From positions 1,178,001 through 1,242,000 of the forward strand of contig JAAVLQ010000001.1 of assembly GCA_012103075.1 (NCBI GenBank): a stretch of DNA of 64,000 nt. The letters are read 5' to 3'. This document shows positions 49,018 through 59,079 of the stretch, in pieces. This stretch comes from Brucella cytisi. GTDB taxonomy: Bacteria > Pseudomonadota > Alphaproteobacteria > Rhizobiales > Rhizobiaceae. Positions within the stretch are counted from its first letter, which is position 1. Each line of letters starts with the position of its first letter. A program made the position numbers and the translations under genes. The notes under the pieces are model-generated. The model saw only the letters and a list, made by a program, of their open reading frames with translations. It was not told the DNA's origin and did not search any database.

Positions 49018-49813
49018 ATGAAGAAGACTGCTCTACTAAAAGCAGCCTTAATAACGTTGTCTGTCGTGTTGTTCTCTCTCGGGGCAACCTCGATAGTGGC
49101 GTTTACTTCTGGCGTCACGCCCGGCATCGTCGCGCTCGGCCTCAGCGCGGGCATTCCCGCAGCCACGGCCTTCCCTTCTCTTGCCTATATTTTTCATCAA
49201 CATAGCAAGTTGCAAGACGCATATCTCCAGCTTGAAAAAGCGCATGTCGAACTGCAGGCACGGTCACGGATCGACCACATGACTGGTCTTCTCAACCGTG
49301 AAGCGTTGTTCGAAGCCATGAAGATCAGCCGCTCCCGTATCGAAACCGGCACCTTGCTCGTTATCGATGCCGACCATTTCAAGGCGATCAACGATACATT
49401 TGGCCACGGCGTCGGCGACCGTGCCTTGAAGCTGATCGCATTCGCGCTTCAGAATGTGACGCGAAAAGGCGATCTCGTCGGCCGTATCGGTGGGGAAGAA
49501 TTCTGCGTTTTTCTGCCGGGTGCCAGTGGAGAGACCGGTATGCGGGTTGCACAGCGTATACGCGCAGAAGTAGAAAATACGCCGTTTCACACAACGGAGT
49601 ATCAGGTCTATCCGTTGACGATCAGTATCGGTGTTGCCTCAGCGCCGAAAAAAAAATGAGACGAACTCACAGGTGCTCAGCCGCGCTGATCGCTGCCTCT
49701 ATATTGCGAAGCAGCGCGGACGCAATTGCGTGGTCTTCGATGAAGAAAGCGGGCGCCTTGCCAGCGCATCTGTCGTTTCTATCGTAAGTGCTCGGGAAGT
49801 GGCGCGCGGATAA
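49018..49813 (+). CDS. GGDEF diguanylate cyclase
   Basis: Expected product of 264 residues that makes cyclic di-GMP. Two membrane segments occupy residues 5-30 and 35-60. A coiled stretch (KLQDAYLQLEKAHVELQARS) leads to the GGDEF domain: DHMTGLLNREALFEAM, IDADHFKAINDTFGHGVGDRAL and the active site RIGGEEF. The I-site is not obvious. The frame breaks in a run of nine A residues at about 49648-49656; eight would continue KKNETNSQVLSRADRCLYIAKQRGRN, the normal GGDEF end. ATG at 49018 has GCGAGGA before it. Confidence 0.9.
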
Positions 49814-49822
49814 CGCCGCGCT

Positions 49823-50343
49823 TCATTCCCGGGGTTCAATTACCTCTTCAGACCAACCGACCGGCACGAATCCCATTTTCTGATAGAGTTGCAGAGCTCG
49901 TGGGCTGTCGAGCGTATTGGTATGGATCATCACCTTTTCCGGTGCATGCGCCCGGGCTGCGGAAATGGCCTCACTCAGGAAAAACTTTCCGAGACCCCGC
50001 CCCTGAAAATCATCGATGAGACCGAAATAGACAATCTCGGCAGCCTCCGGCAAAGCGGTCAAGTCGAGTTCGACAAATCCAGCGGGACAGCCTTCTGCAT
50101 AAAGAACGTGGATTTCAGTCGTATCTGCATGAATTACGGCTGCAACTTCCGCGTCCGTCTGAACACGGCGCATCATCCAGTGATGCTTACGCCCGATCTG
50201 TTCATAGAGATAGCGGTAGTAATGGACCGGCATGGCACCCGCGCGCATCATAGCGAGGCGGATACCAGACGGCACCGGCACCTGAACTGCCTGACGGGCA
50301 GACATTTCCAGTGGGTGATGCGGGCGGTCAGTTTTCCGGTCAT
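49823..50343 (-). CDS. GNAT-family N-acetyltransferase
   Basis: Expected product of 173 residues. The acetyl-CoA site is IDDFQGRGLGKFFLSEAI (Q/RxxGxG/A), with VMIHTNTLDSPRALQLYQKMGF after it. I place the start at the ATG at 50343 (MTGKLTARITH), with a lost base near 50310 that would otherwise hide it; the repaired codons CAC CTG GAA contain CCTGG. Without repair the frame runs on through the sseA end. The stop at 49823 is close to the end of the GGDEF gene. It starts 2 bp after sseA on the same strand, so they are likely one operon. Substrate unknown. Confidence 0.82.
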
Positions 50344-50345
50344 GC

Positions 50346-51200
50346 TTATTCAGCTTCACCGGTGACAACTGGTGTATCCTGCCTGCTTCCCCATTCACTC
50401 CGGGAACCGTCGTATAGACGATTATCCTTGTGGCCGACCGACGCCAGTGCAAGCATGATGACCGCTGCGGTCACGCCAGAGCCACAGCTCGTAACGACCG
50501 GTTGTGAGAGATCAACACCGGCCTCGTCGAAAATCTTGCGCAGGCTTGCAAGGTCCTTTAGCTCACCGTTTTCAGACAAAGTGCCAACGGGAACGTTGCG
50601 TGCACCGGGCATATGGCCGGAGCGCATGCCTGCCCGTGGCTCGGCATCGCGTCCGGTGAAGCGTCCGGCTGCGCGTGCATCGGCGATCTGCGAGCGTCGC
50701 TCGTCCACGATTTCGCGCATCTGCACGAAATCGACCACTGCGGCCTCGTCGAATGATGGCGTGAACAGCGTTGGCGCAATCTTTGTAGCTTCTTCGGTCA
50801 CCGGATAACCAGCCTTTTTCCAGCCGTCGAAACCGCCATCAATTACATAGACATTCTTCACACCCATCACGCGGAACATCCACCAGACGCGCGGTGCGGA
50901 AAACATGCCGACTCCGTCATAGACAACAACTGTCTCATCAGCCGTAATTCCCATGGCACCGACATGCTGCGCAAAAAGCTCTGGCGACGGCAGGGTGTGC
51001 GGCAGACCGGATTCCTTGTCGGCGATCTTGTCCTGATCGAAAAACACAGCGCCCGGAATATGTGCAGCGTTGTATTCTTCCTGCCCATTGCGTCCAGCAG
51101 CCGGGAGATACCGGGAGGCATCGACAATCGCGATGCCCGGCTTGCCGAGCCGTTCTTTCAACCAGTCCCGTGAAACGACAAAGGCGCTTTTCTCTACCAT
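50346..51200 (-). CDS. sseA: 3-mercaptopyruvate sulfurtransferase
   Basis: A 284-residue two-domain rhodanese. The N-terminal domain has FVVSRDWLKERLGKPGIAIVD and AAHIPGAVFFD; the C-terminal domain holds the catalytic loop TSCGSGVTA, with CGSG(V)T typical of mercaptopyruvate sulfurtransferases. The family stretch YDGSWSEWG reads YDGSRSEWG here: Trp to Arg, exactly at an expected CCTGG that reads CCCGG, so I think it is a base-call error. It sits between the GNAT and alaX genes on the same strand, with cysteine synthase beyond, a small sulfur-related neighbourhood. Confidence 0.93.
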   Translation of the reverse strand: MVEKSAFVVSRDWLKERLGKPGIAIVDASRYLPAAGRNGQEEYNAAHIPGAVFFDQDKIADKESGLPHTLPSPELFAQHVGAMGITADETVVVYDGVGMFSAPRVWWMFRVMGVKNVYVIDGGFDGWKKAGYPVTEEATKIAPTLFTPSFDEAAVVDFVQMREIVDERRSQIADARAAGRFTGRDAEPRAGMRSGHMPGARNVPVGTLSENGELKDLASLRKIFDEAGVDLSQPVVTSCGSGVTAAVIMLALASVGHKDNRLYDGSRSEWGSRQDTPVVTGEAE

Positions 51201-51259
51201 GGGTAAACACTCCTCAAGCATGTTTCGTAAAACCGGGAAACATGCAGAAAACAATGGGT

Positions 51260-52001
51260 TCAGGCTTCTGGCAGGGGCCAAAGCGAATGCGGAACCGGCG
51301 GTTTTCCTTGCCCTTTTTCTCGATCTTGCCGATGTGGATTTCACCCACTTCCTGCGTTTCGGAAACGTGCGTGCCACCGCAAGGTTGCGAATCCACCACG
51401 CCGTTTTCACCGATAAGAACAAGGCGTATGCGACCGAGCCCCACTGGAGGACGCACATTCTTCGACTTTACGATATCCGGATTTGCAAGGAATTCTTCAT
51501 CGCTGATCCAGCGAATGACAACCGCGTCATTGGCATTCACCCGCTCCATGAGCCTTTCGGTCACGAATTCCTTGGTGTAGCTCGGATCGGGAAGATCGAA
51601 ATCAACACGACTTTCATCCTCGCCCACCGCAGCGCCGGTAATCGGAAACGGGCAGACAACGGAAAGCAGGTGGCAGGCCGTATGCATCCGCATCAGCTTG
51701 TAGCGACGCGGCCAGTCAAGATGCAGGATCAGCTTTTCACCGACAGTGGGCGAAGCCTGTCCTTCTGCCGGAACATGAATGATTTCGTTCTTGTTTTCGC
51801 CCGTAACGGTAGCTGAAATCTCGATACGAGAACCATCCGCGCGCTCGAGAAAGCCGATATCCCCGGTTGGCCGCCGGAGGTCGCATAGAAGTTTGTCTGG
51901 TCGAGAATAATCCCGCCCGTCTCGGTAATGGCGAGTACCGTGCCCTCCGCCGTTGAAAGATAGGAATCTTCGCGGAAAAGCGCTTCGGTCTCGTATGCCA
52001 T
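51260..52001 (-). CDS. Alanyl-tRNA editing protein AlaX
   Basis: Expected product of 247 residues, a free-standing editing domain that hydrolyses mischarged Ser- or Gly-tRNA(Ala). It starts MAYETEALFREDSYLSTAEG and shows the two zinc motifs: HTACH (HxxxH) and QPCGGTHVSET (CxxxH). Two losses: near 51862 (SGGQPGDIGFLERADG expected) and near 51274, before the final LPEA. The second stop at 51260-51262 replaces an extended readthrough. It lies 2 bp after the cysteine synthase stop on the same strand, so they share a transcript. Confidence 0.9.
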
Positions 52002-52003
52002 GA

Positions 52004-53033
52004 TTATCCCTCGAACGGTATGTCTATCTCGGTCTTCCTCTCCAGCCATCCCGGCACTGGCAGGTTCTTGCCACGCAGGAAAGCAGGATTGAACAGCTTG
52101 GACTGGTAACGATTACCATAGTCGCAAAGCACCGTCACAATTGTGTGGCCCGGCCCGAGATCTTTTGCAAGCCGGATTGCGCCAGCAATATTGATACCTG
52201 AAGAACCACCGAGGCAAAGTCCCTCATTTTCCACGAGATCGAAAACGATATCGAGCGCCTCCGCGTCGGAGAGGCGATAAGAGAAATCGGGGTTGAACCC
52301 TTCAAGATTGGCGGTGACACGCCCCTGCCCGATGCCTTCGGTGATCGAGTCGCCTTCGGCTTTCATCTCGCCTGTCGTATAGAAGGAATGGAGTGCGGCT
52401 CCATATGGATCGGCAAGTGCGATCTTGATATCGGCGTTGTGGTCTTTCAGACCGAATGCAGTGCCGACAAGCGTTCCGCCCGATCCAACAGCGGCGACAA
52501 ACCCGTCCACCTTGCCGTCGGTATCCCGCCAGATTTCCTGCGCCGTGGTTTCGATATGGGCCTGCCGGTTGATCGGATTATCGAATTGATTGGCCCATAC
52601 CGCGCCGTTCGGCTCGCTTCTGGCAAGTTGTTTGGCCAGTCGTCCCGACAGACGCACATAATTGTTCGGATTGCGATAGGGTGCGGCTGGAACTTCAATC
52701 AGTTCGGCGCCAAGCAGGCGCAGCGCGTCCTTCTTTTCCCGGCTTTGCGTTTCGGGAATAACGATAACTGTCCGATAGCCAAGCGCTTTCGCGACCATCG
52801 TGAGGCCGATGCCGGTATTGCCGGCCGTACCTTCAACGATGACACCACCGGGTTTCAGAAGCCCACGCTTTTCGGCATCGCGAATAATATAGAGCGCTGC
52901 GCGGTCCTTCACCGACTGTCCGGGATTGAGAAACTCGGCCTTGCCATAAATTGCGCAGCCGGTCAGTTCGGAAGCCTTTTTTCAAATGGATCAATGGCGT
53001 ATTGCCGATTGCGTCGAGCACCGATTGGAACAT
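52004..53033 (-). CDS. cysK: Cysteine synthase family PLP enzyme
   Basis: Expected product of 342 residues of the CysK/CysM fold. It starts MFQSVLDAIGNTPLIHLKK, then NPGQSVKDRAA with the PLP lysine in SVKDR, EGTAGNTGIGLTMVA and the glycine loop GSGGTLVGTAF. It may be O-acetylserine sulfhydrylase or a cystathionine-beta-synthase-like enzyme; the 340-residue length and the GTAGNTG motif (instead of TSGNTG) leave this open. One extra A in an A run near 52978 shifts the frame. It leads a leftward transcript with alaX, sseA and the GNAT gene. Confidence 0.88.
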
Positions 53034-53205
53034 GGCTTCCGTCCTTCCTGTTTTGAAGAAGGAAATTATGAGGAACGGCCCTGCCCTTCAAGCAAGCATG
53101 GAATATTTTTTCAAGCCATTACGCAAATTGAAACCCATCCTGCGGTCATAAATAGAAAAGCCGCCCGAAATGGGCGGCTTCTTGAAAAAAATATTCAAGG
53201 CAAGC

Positions 53206-54599
53206 TTACGCTGCGCGCTGTCCACCATTGCCGTTGGCATTGCGGCGCTTGCGGCGGAACGGACGCTTTGCTTTCGGAGCGGCTTCACCTGCTGCGTGAC
53301 CGCCTGTACGATGGTCGCCTGACTTCGGGGCTGCACGACGTGGCTTCTGCGCCGTTCCGCCCTTGCGATGCAGGGTCTTCTGTGGGCGTTCGCCCGGAGC
53401 CGCTGCGCGCGGTGCCGGAGCAGGAGCAAGCTCCACAGGTGCATCCTTGATCGGAAGCTTGTTACGCGTCACACGCTCAACGGCTCTCAGCTTGGATTCT
53501 TCCGCTGCCGGATCATAGAGCGTGATCGATGCGCCGCTGGCGCCATTACGGCCGGTACGGCCAATACGATGCACATAGGTTTCCGGCTCGTCAGGCAGAT
53601 CGTAGTTCACGACGTGGCTGATACCCGGCACGTCGATGCCGCGTGCAGCAATATCGGTTGCTATCAAAATCCGCAGCGATCCATCACGGAATCCGTTCAG
53701 CGCGCGCTGACGTGCATTCTGCGACTTGTTGCCGTGGATGGCAGCGACTTCATAGCCATCGCGTTCCAGATGACGGACGACTGCATCGGCACCATGCTTC
53801 GTACGGGTGAAGACGATGACCGAACGCATAGCCTTGTCACCCAGCAGCGCGGAAAGAAGACGGCGCTTCTCCTTGGTGTGCACAGGATGCACAACCTGCG
53901 TGATTTCAGCAGCCGTCGTTCCTGCGGAGCGACTTCCACACGAACCGGGTCACGCAGCAAGCTTCCTGCCAGCGACGCGATTTCCTTCGGCATGGTGGCC
54001 GAAAACAGCGCGGTCTGACGATCGAAATGCGTCGCTTTTGCAATGCGCTTCACATCGTTGATGAAGCCCATGTCCAGCATACGGTCCGCTTCGTCGAGGA
54101 CGAGCCAACGCGTCTGCGAGAGGTCAACCAGACCGTCACGCATCAGATCGGTCAAACGACCGGGCGTGGCGATCAGAACGTCAATGCCCGGTGCGATGCG
54201 CTTGATCTGGGACAGCTTGGAAACGCCGCCCAAGACAAGCGCTGTCGAGATATGCGCGTGTTTGGAAACATTGCGGATCGTCTGTTCAATTTGCACGGCG
54301 AGTTCACGCGTTGGCGCCGGGATCAGTGCGCGCGCGGTCTTCGGACGGCGCTTGTCGCCGAGGCCGATGATCTTCTGCAGGATCGGCAGGCTGAAAGCTG
54401 CGGTCTTGCCGGAGCCCGTCTGCGCGATACCAAGAATATCGCGGCCTTCAAGCTGGTGTGGAATCGCCTGCAACTGGATCGGCTTCGGCTCGGTCATGCC
54501 AGCGGCTTCGACGCCCTTGAGCAAAATGCCGGTAACGCCGAGAGCGGCAAAGCCGCCCGTAATTTCTTTTGTCAATTCAATCTCTTTCGGCGGCACCAT
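53206..54599 (-). CDS. DEAD-box RNA helicase (RhlE-like)
   Basis: Expected product of 464 residues. Motifs in order: Q motif PKPIQLQAIPHQLEGRD, Walker A AQTGSGKTAA, motif Ia APTREL, GG, TPGR, DEAD (VLDEADRMLDMGF), SAT, then IVFTRTKHG and HRIGRTGR. Motif Ia is preceded by ALIP where the family has ALIL; the codons suggest CCTGG misread as CCCGG. A base is missing near 53926 (VAPQGTTAAEITQVVHPV expected). The last 90 residues are rich in Arg, Lys, Pro and Gly, an RNA-binding tail. Start 54599 is one of several options. Confidence 0.9.
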
Positions 54600-54883
54600 G
54601 ATGTCATGGTCCGCATACAAATGCCGGTCAAGCGCAACTTGCCGAACTCTATCTGTTCAATGATAACGACGGGACGCCGAAGCTTGTAAACCCGGGCGAC
54701 TTGCGCTGCCGTGCCCGAACATTTTCTCGGGTCTCCCCGCTTCCGGACCATTCCGGAAGACAGAGGCGAGACGCAACAAGTCCAATGCCGGGAAAGCCGA
54801 CGAACACGTCGGCCCATGCGCCTGACGCGGCATATGGGGTGTTTTCGTCGAAAAAGCAACTGATTTCGCTTAAGGCACCGAAA

Positions 54884-56140
54884 TCAGATGATGAAATCAG
54901 CGAGCACCTGATTGTCCGTTATGTCCTGATAAGCCCAACCGGCTTCTGCGAATTTCTTTTCCAGAAGCTTGAAGTTTGATGCGTTCTTCGTTTCGATGCC
55001 GATCAGCACAGAGCCGAAATTACGCGCCGATTTCTTCAGATATTCGAAACGCGCAATATCATCTTCAGGACCCAGAAGATCAAGGAACGACCGAAGCGCG
55101 CCCGGCCTTTGCGGGAAGCGGAAGATGAAATATTTCTTCAAGCCTTCGAAGCGCAGTGCACGCTCACGGACATCCGGCAGGCGTTCGAAATCGAAATTGC
55201 CGCCCGAAACAACAATGACGATACGCTTGCCTTTGAGGTCGCTCTTCTTGAAATCCTTCAGCGCATCAATGCCGAGCGCACCCGCTGGTTCAAGCACGAC
55301 GCCCTCAATATTGAGCATTTCGATGATTGTTGCGCAAAGCCGGTTTTCCGGAACCATTATGACAGTTTCCGGATCGAACCCTTTAAGAAGTTTGAAATTT
55401 TCTTTTCCTATCTCGGCAACAGCTGCACCATCGACGAAATTGTCGACATGCGTAAGTTTGATACGCTTGCCTGCTTCAAGGCTTCCTTTCAGGCTCGCTG
55501 CGCCCTGTGGCTCGATAAAGCGGAAACTCGTCTTCCAGCCCAGATCAGAAACATATTGCGTGACGCCGCCGGACAATCCGCCGCCACCGACAGGCAGCAG
55601 GATGAAGTCGGGCTTCTTTCCCTCCGGCAATTGCCGTTCGATCTCAAGCGCCACTGTTGCCTGCCCCTCAACGATACCGGGATGATCGAAAGGCGGCACC
55701 ATCACGCCTTTCTGGCTTGCGGCAAACTCCTGCGACGCGGCATAGCAAACGTCGAAAATATCGCCCACCAGCTTGATTTCGATGAATTCGCCGCCAAAAG
55801 CCCGGGTCTTGTCGATTTTCTGCTGTGGCGTTGTAACCGGCATGAAAACGACACCCTTGCGGCCAAAATGGCGGCAGACGAATGCAAAACCCTGTGCATG
55901 GTTGCCTGCGGAAGCGCAAACGAACACCGCATTCTTGTCGGTCGTTTCGACCGCCTTGGAGATGAAGTTGAAAGCGCCACGAATCTTGTAGGACCGGACC
56001 GGCGCGAGATCTTCGCGCTTGAGCCAAATTTCCGCACCGTACTTCCGTGAAAGGTAATCGTTGAGCTGCAGCGGCGTTTCAGGAAACAGCGCGCGCATTG
56101 CCTTTTCGGCCTCGGATACGGATTTGACGAAGGCGGTCAT
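54884..56140 (-). CDS. ilvA: Threonine ammonia-lyase
   Basis: A 418-residue PLP enzyme that deaminates threonine to 2-oxobutyrate in isoleucine synthesis. It has KREDLAPVRSYKIRGAFNFI with the PLP lysine in SYKIRGA, CASAGNHAQGFAF, the phosphate-binding GGGGLSGGV and, in the C-terminal third, a single ACT-like regulatory region (FRFPQRPGALRSFLDLLG; NFGSVLIGIETKN). It is shorter than the two-ACT E. coli IlvA. Start ATG at 56140 gives MTAFVKSVSEAEKAM. Frame intact. It is followed on the same strand, 285 bp on, by the helicase, and is divergent from tRNA-Leu. Confidence 0.93.
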   Translation of the reverse strand: MTAFVKSVSEAEKAMRALFPETPLQLNDYLSRKYGAEIWLKREDLAPVRSYKIRGAFNFISKAVETTDKNAVFVCASAGNHAQGFAFVCRHFGRKGVVFMPVTTPQQKIDKTRAFGGEFIEIKLVGDIFDVCYAASQEFAASQKGVMVPPFDHPGIVEGQATVALEIERQLPEGKKPDFILLPVGGGGLSGGVTQYVSDLGWKTSFRFIEPQGAASLKGSLEAGKRIKLTHVDNFVDGAAVAEIGKENFKLLKGFDPETVIMVPENRLCATIIEMLNIEGVVLEPAGALGIDALKDFKKSDLKGKRIVIVVSGGNFDFERLPDVRERALRFEGLKKYFIFRFPQRPGALRSFLDLLGPEDDIARFEYLKKSARNFGSVLIGIETKNASNFKLLEKKFAEAGWAYQDITDNQVLADFII

Positions 56141-56340
56141 TATTCGACTTTCTGCATTTCCTGCTGGATTTCCGCCCATCGCTACATGGGTTTGACAATG
56201 CAGACAAGGTTGAAGCTCGTCAGGTCGCCAAATCAACGATTTAGAGTAAGCATATATTCGGCAATACTAACTGTTGATGTTAACAGGCTTTGTGGCTTGA
56301 ATTCGTGACACAAATCATGACATAGACGAGGGTAATTGCT

Positions 56341-56427
56341 GCGGTCGTGGCGAAATTGGTATACGCAACGGACTTAAAATCCGTCGTCTTTTTAGACTTG
56401 CGGGTTCAAGTCCCGCCGACCGCACCA
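56341..56427 (+). tRNA. tRNA-Leu (anticodon UAA)
   Basis: An 87-nt type II tRNA including an encoded CCA. Acceptor GCGGTCG pairs with CGACCGC. The anticodon loop CTTAAAA has TAA at its centre; a long variable arm (GTCGTCTTTTTAGAC) follows, and GGTTCAAGTCC is the T arm. It reads UUA and UUG leucine codons. It stands alone between ilvA and the MscS gene. Confidence 0.94.
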
Positions 56428-56538
56428 CATCCTCCTATTGCGCTCAGTTTCCCATATCCGCTCCGGGCAACCTCGCCTTGACAGTTTGCTGCCCTATCCT
56501 CCAGTTTTCCCCTACTCGAAACTGATGCAGACGGAACA

Positions 56539-57384
56539 ATGGAAGAGCAAACCACACAGTTGATCGCAAATACAAACGCATTCGTTCTCCAGATGTACGA
56601 CCTTCTCATACGATATTCAGTCTCCACACTCGGTGCGCTGATTATCCTTTGTGTCGGCTGGATACTGGCCGGAATCCTTCAAAAATGGACCATACAGTCG
56701 CTGTCGAAAATTCGTGGTTTCGACCAGACACTGGTCGGGTTCTTCGGCGCTGTCGTCCGCTACAGCATACTCATCATCATTCTGGTCATGGTTCTCGGGC
56801 AATTTGGCGTCCAGACCGCGTCCATTCTCGCAGCGCTAGGCGCCATTGGCCTTGCTATCGGCCTCGCCCTTCAAGGCACGTTACAGAACATCGCAGCAGG
56901 CATCATGATTCTGGTCCTCAGACCATTTCGCGTTGGTGAATATATCAGCGCAGGCACCGTCGTCGGCACCGTGCAAGACGTCGGCTTGTTTGCGACAGAG
57001 CTCAAAACCATTGATGGCCTTTACGTGCTGGCACCCAATTCCTCTCTTTGGAATACACCCGTCACCAATTACAGTCGCATGAAAACCCGCATGCACGAGT
57101 TCAAGGTGGGGATTGGCTACGAAGACAATATCGATCAGGCCTTCGCGATCATAAAGAAGGTTGTCGAAGATCAGAAAGGTGTTCTCTCAACGCCCGCACC
57201 GGCCTATTTCGTATCGCAACTGGGCGACAGTGCCGTTGTTCTCAGCGCCAACTACTGGATAAACAGCGCCGATTATGCGCAGGTGTCGCGCCACACCATC
57301 AAAACGGTGAAGATCGAATTTGACAAAGCCGGGATCAACATCCCTTATCCGCAAATGACTTATCATGTCATTGAAAAAAGATAA
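56539..57384 (+). CDS. MscS-family small-conductance mechanosensitive channel
   Basis: A 281-residue protein with three membrane segments (about 25-47, 62-85, 90-112). The pore-lining helix TM3, ILAALGAIGLAIGLALQGTLQNI, shows the Gly/Ala pattern of MscS, followed by AAGIMILVLRPFRVGEYI, the start of the beta domain. The C-terminal alpha/beta cytoplasmic vestibule spans to residue 280. It lets solutes out under osmotic downshock. Frame intact. It is on the plus strand with a terminator behind it. Confidence 0.94.
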   Translation: MEEQTTQLIANTNAFVLQMYDLLIRYSVSTLGALIILCVGWILAGILQKWTIQSLSKIRGFDQTLVGFFGAVVRYSILIIILVMVLGQFGVQTASILAALGAIGLAIGLALQGTLQNIAAGIMILVLRPFRVGEYISAGTVVGTVQDVGLFATELKTIDGLYVLAPNSSLWNTPVTNYSRMKTRMHEFKVGIGYEDNIDQAFAIIKKVVEDQKGVLSTPAPAYFVSQLGDSAVVLSANYWINSADYAQVSRHTIKTVKIEFDKAGINIPYPQMTYHVIEKR

Positions 57385-57428
57385 TAAAACAGAAACAGTT
57401 AACTGATCTTTCTAAACTCTTATTTCAG

Positions 57429-57457
57429 AAAAGCCGCAGATTGAATCTGCGGCTTTT
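57429..57457. terminator. Intrinsic terminator between mscS and wrbA (bidirectional)
   Basis: AAAAGCCGCAGATT and the complement ending CTGCGGCTTTT form a long hairpin with a small loop, serving the convergent genes on both sides. Confidence 0.85.
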
Positions 57458-57474
57458 CAATAGCTGCTACCCGC

Positions 57475-58074
57475 TCAGCTGTTCAGCTTGGCAGTGATTT
57501 CCGCAACACGCTTGCCCTGAAACCGCGCCCCGTCCAGTTCCTGTTCCGAAGGCTGGCGTGAACCGTCGCCATCTGCAGTTGTCGTCATCCCGTAGGGAGC
57601 ACCGCCGCGCACCACATCATTTCCCATCTGCCCCTGATAGGCATAGGAAAGCGGGACGATAATCATGCCCTGATGCTGCATCTGCCACTGTGTGGAAATC
57701 AACGCCAGTTCCGCGCCACCATGTTGTGTGGCTGTGGAAACCATCACCGACCCGACCTTGTTGATGAGGGCACCCTTTGCCCAGAGACCGCCGGTCTGGT
57801 CGAGGAAATTCTTCATTTGAGCTGCCATCATGCCATAGCGGGTAGCGGTGCCGATGATGATGGCATCGTAATCCGCAAGTTCAGCTGGCGTGGCAATCGG
57901 CGCATCCTGATCGATCTTGTAGTGCGAGGCTTTCGCGACATCCGGCGGAACCAGTTCCGGCACCCGTTTGATCGTGACCTCCGCGCCGCCTTCGCGCGCA
58001 CCTTCAGCCGCCGCCTTGGCCATTTTCTCCATGTGACCATAGGCCGAATAATACAGCACCAGCACTTTAACCAT
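57475..58074 (-). CDS. wrbA: NAD(P)H:quinone oxidoreductase WrbA
   Basis: A 199-residue flavodoxin-like quinone reductase. It starts [21 protein letters not shown] and has the FMN-binding PTRYGMM-like [34 protein letters not shown] and [17 protein letters not shown], all WrbA hallmarks. It performs two-electron reduction of quinones, protecting from oxidative stress. Start 58074 excludes a longer, unconserved N-terminal extension of the frame. Frame intact. Confidence 0.95.
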   Translation of the reverse strand: MVKVLVLYYSAYGHMEKMAKAAAEGAREGGAEVTIKRVPELVPPDVAKASHYKIDQDAPIATPAELADYDAIIIGTATRYGMMAAQMKNFLDQTGGLWAKGALINKVGSVMVSTATQHGGAELALISTQWQMQHQGMIIVPLSYAYQGQMGNDVVRGGAPYGMTTTADGDGSRQPSEQELDGARFQGKRVAEITAKLNS

Positions 58075-58245
58075 GTGACGTCTCCATATCCCGATTTGTG
58101 AGGCCCCAACCTCGACAGGTTCAATTAGGGGAGCCGCCTTCTTTGGGAAGGCACAACTTCTCGCGCCCAAATAAAATGCTGCAATAAAGCAGTTGCAGCC
58201 TTGTCCTGCTGGCGCTTAACTGATGCCAGAAAATGGAGTCTGGAT

Positions 58246-59003
58246 ATGACGAACAATCCGCAGCAAGCCGTCAAGGCAGCCATGCTGGCAATTGGCGACG
58301 AGCTTCTCTCAGGCCGCACCAAGGACAAGAATATTGGACATCTCGCCGATGTCCTGACAGCGGTGGGCATTGATCTCAAGGAAGTACGGATTGTTCCGGA
58401 CGAAGAAATCGCCATCGTCGCCGCTCTGAATGCACTGCGACCGCATTATGACTATGTTTTCACGTCCGGTGGAATTGGCCCTACCCATGACGACATCACC
58501 GCCGATGCGGTTTCTGCGGCCTTTGGCGTGCTTTGTATCTATGACGAAAAAGCCATGAAACTGCTTGGCGACAATTATGCAAAGCGCGGGCTGGAATTCA
58601 CCGACTCGCGCAAGCGCATGGCGCGCATGCCGCAAGGTTCTGAACATATAGCGAACCCGATCTCCGCCGCACCCGGCTTTCATATAGGCAATGTCTATGT
58701 GATGGCAGGCGTGCCTTCCGTGTTTCAGGCAATGCTCGACAATGTACTGCCGACACTGAAGACCGGCCGCAAGCTTCTGTCCAGATCGGTGCTTTGTCCT
58801 TTTGGCGAAGGCGTGATTGGCGCACCCCTGACGGAAATCCAGAAAGAAAACCCCGACACAATCATCGGTTCCTATCCGAAATTCGAGAATGGGCGCTTCA
58901 GCACGGAACTTGTCGTCCGCGGGAGCGATCCTCAAAAATCGATACGGCAATTGATGCAATCGAAAAAATGATCTCGTCGCTCGAAACAAAAGGTGCCGCT
59001 TAA
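58246..59003 (+). CDS. Molybdopterin-binding/CinA N-terminal-like protein
   Basis: Expected product of 252 residues of the MoCF-biosynthesis domain family, like the N-terminal half of CinA. It has AMLAIGDELLSGRTKDKNIG, VFTSGGIGPTHDDITADAVS and YVMAGVPSVFQAMLDNVLP, the conserved order. The C-terminal nicotinamide-deamidase domain of full CinA is absent, so it is a stand-alone type. One A is missing near 58938 (DPQKIDTAIDAIEKMISSL expected). It may act as ADP-ribose pyrophosphatase or in pterin metabolism; uncertain. Confidence 0.86.
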
Positions 59004-59079
59004 TCCTTTGCAACCTTTTGCCCGCGCAACTCGTTGCACTATATGCTAAAATAGAAACACAGCCGGAAGGAGTTCGGTC

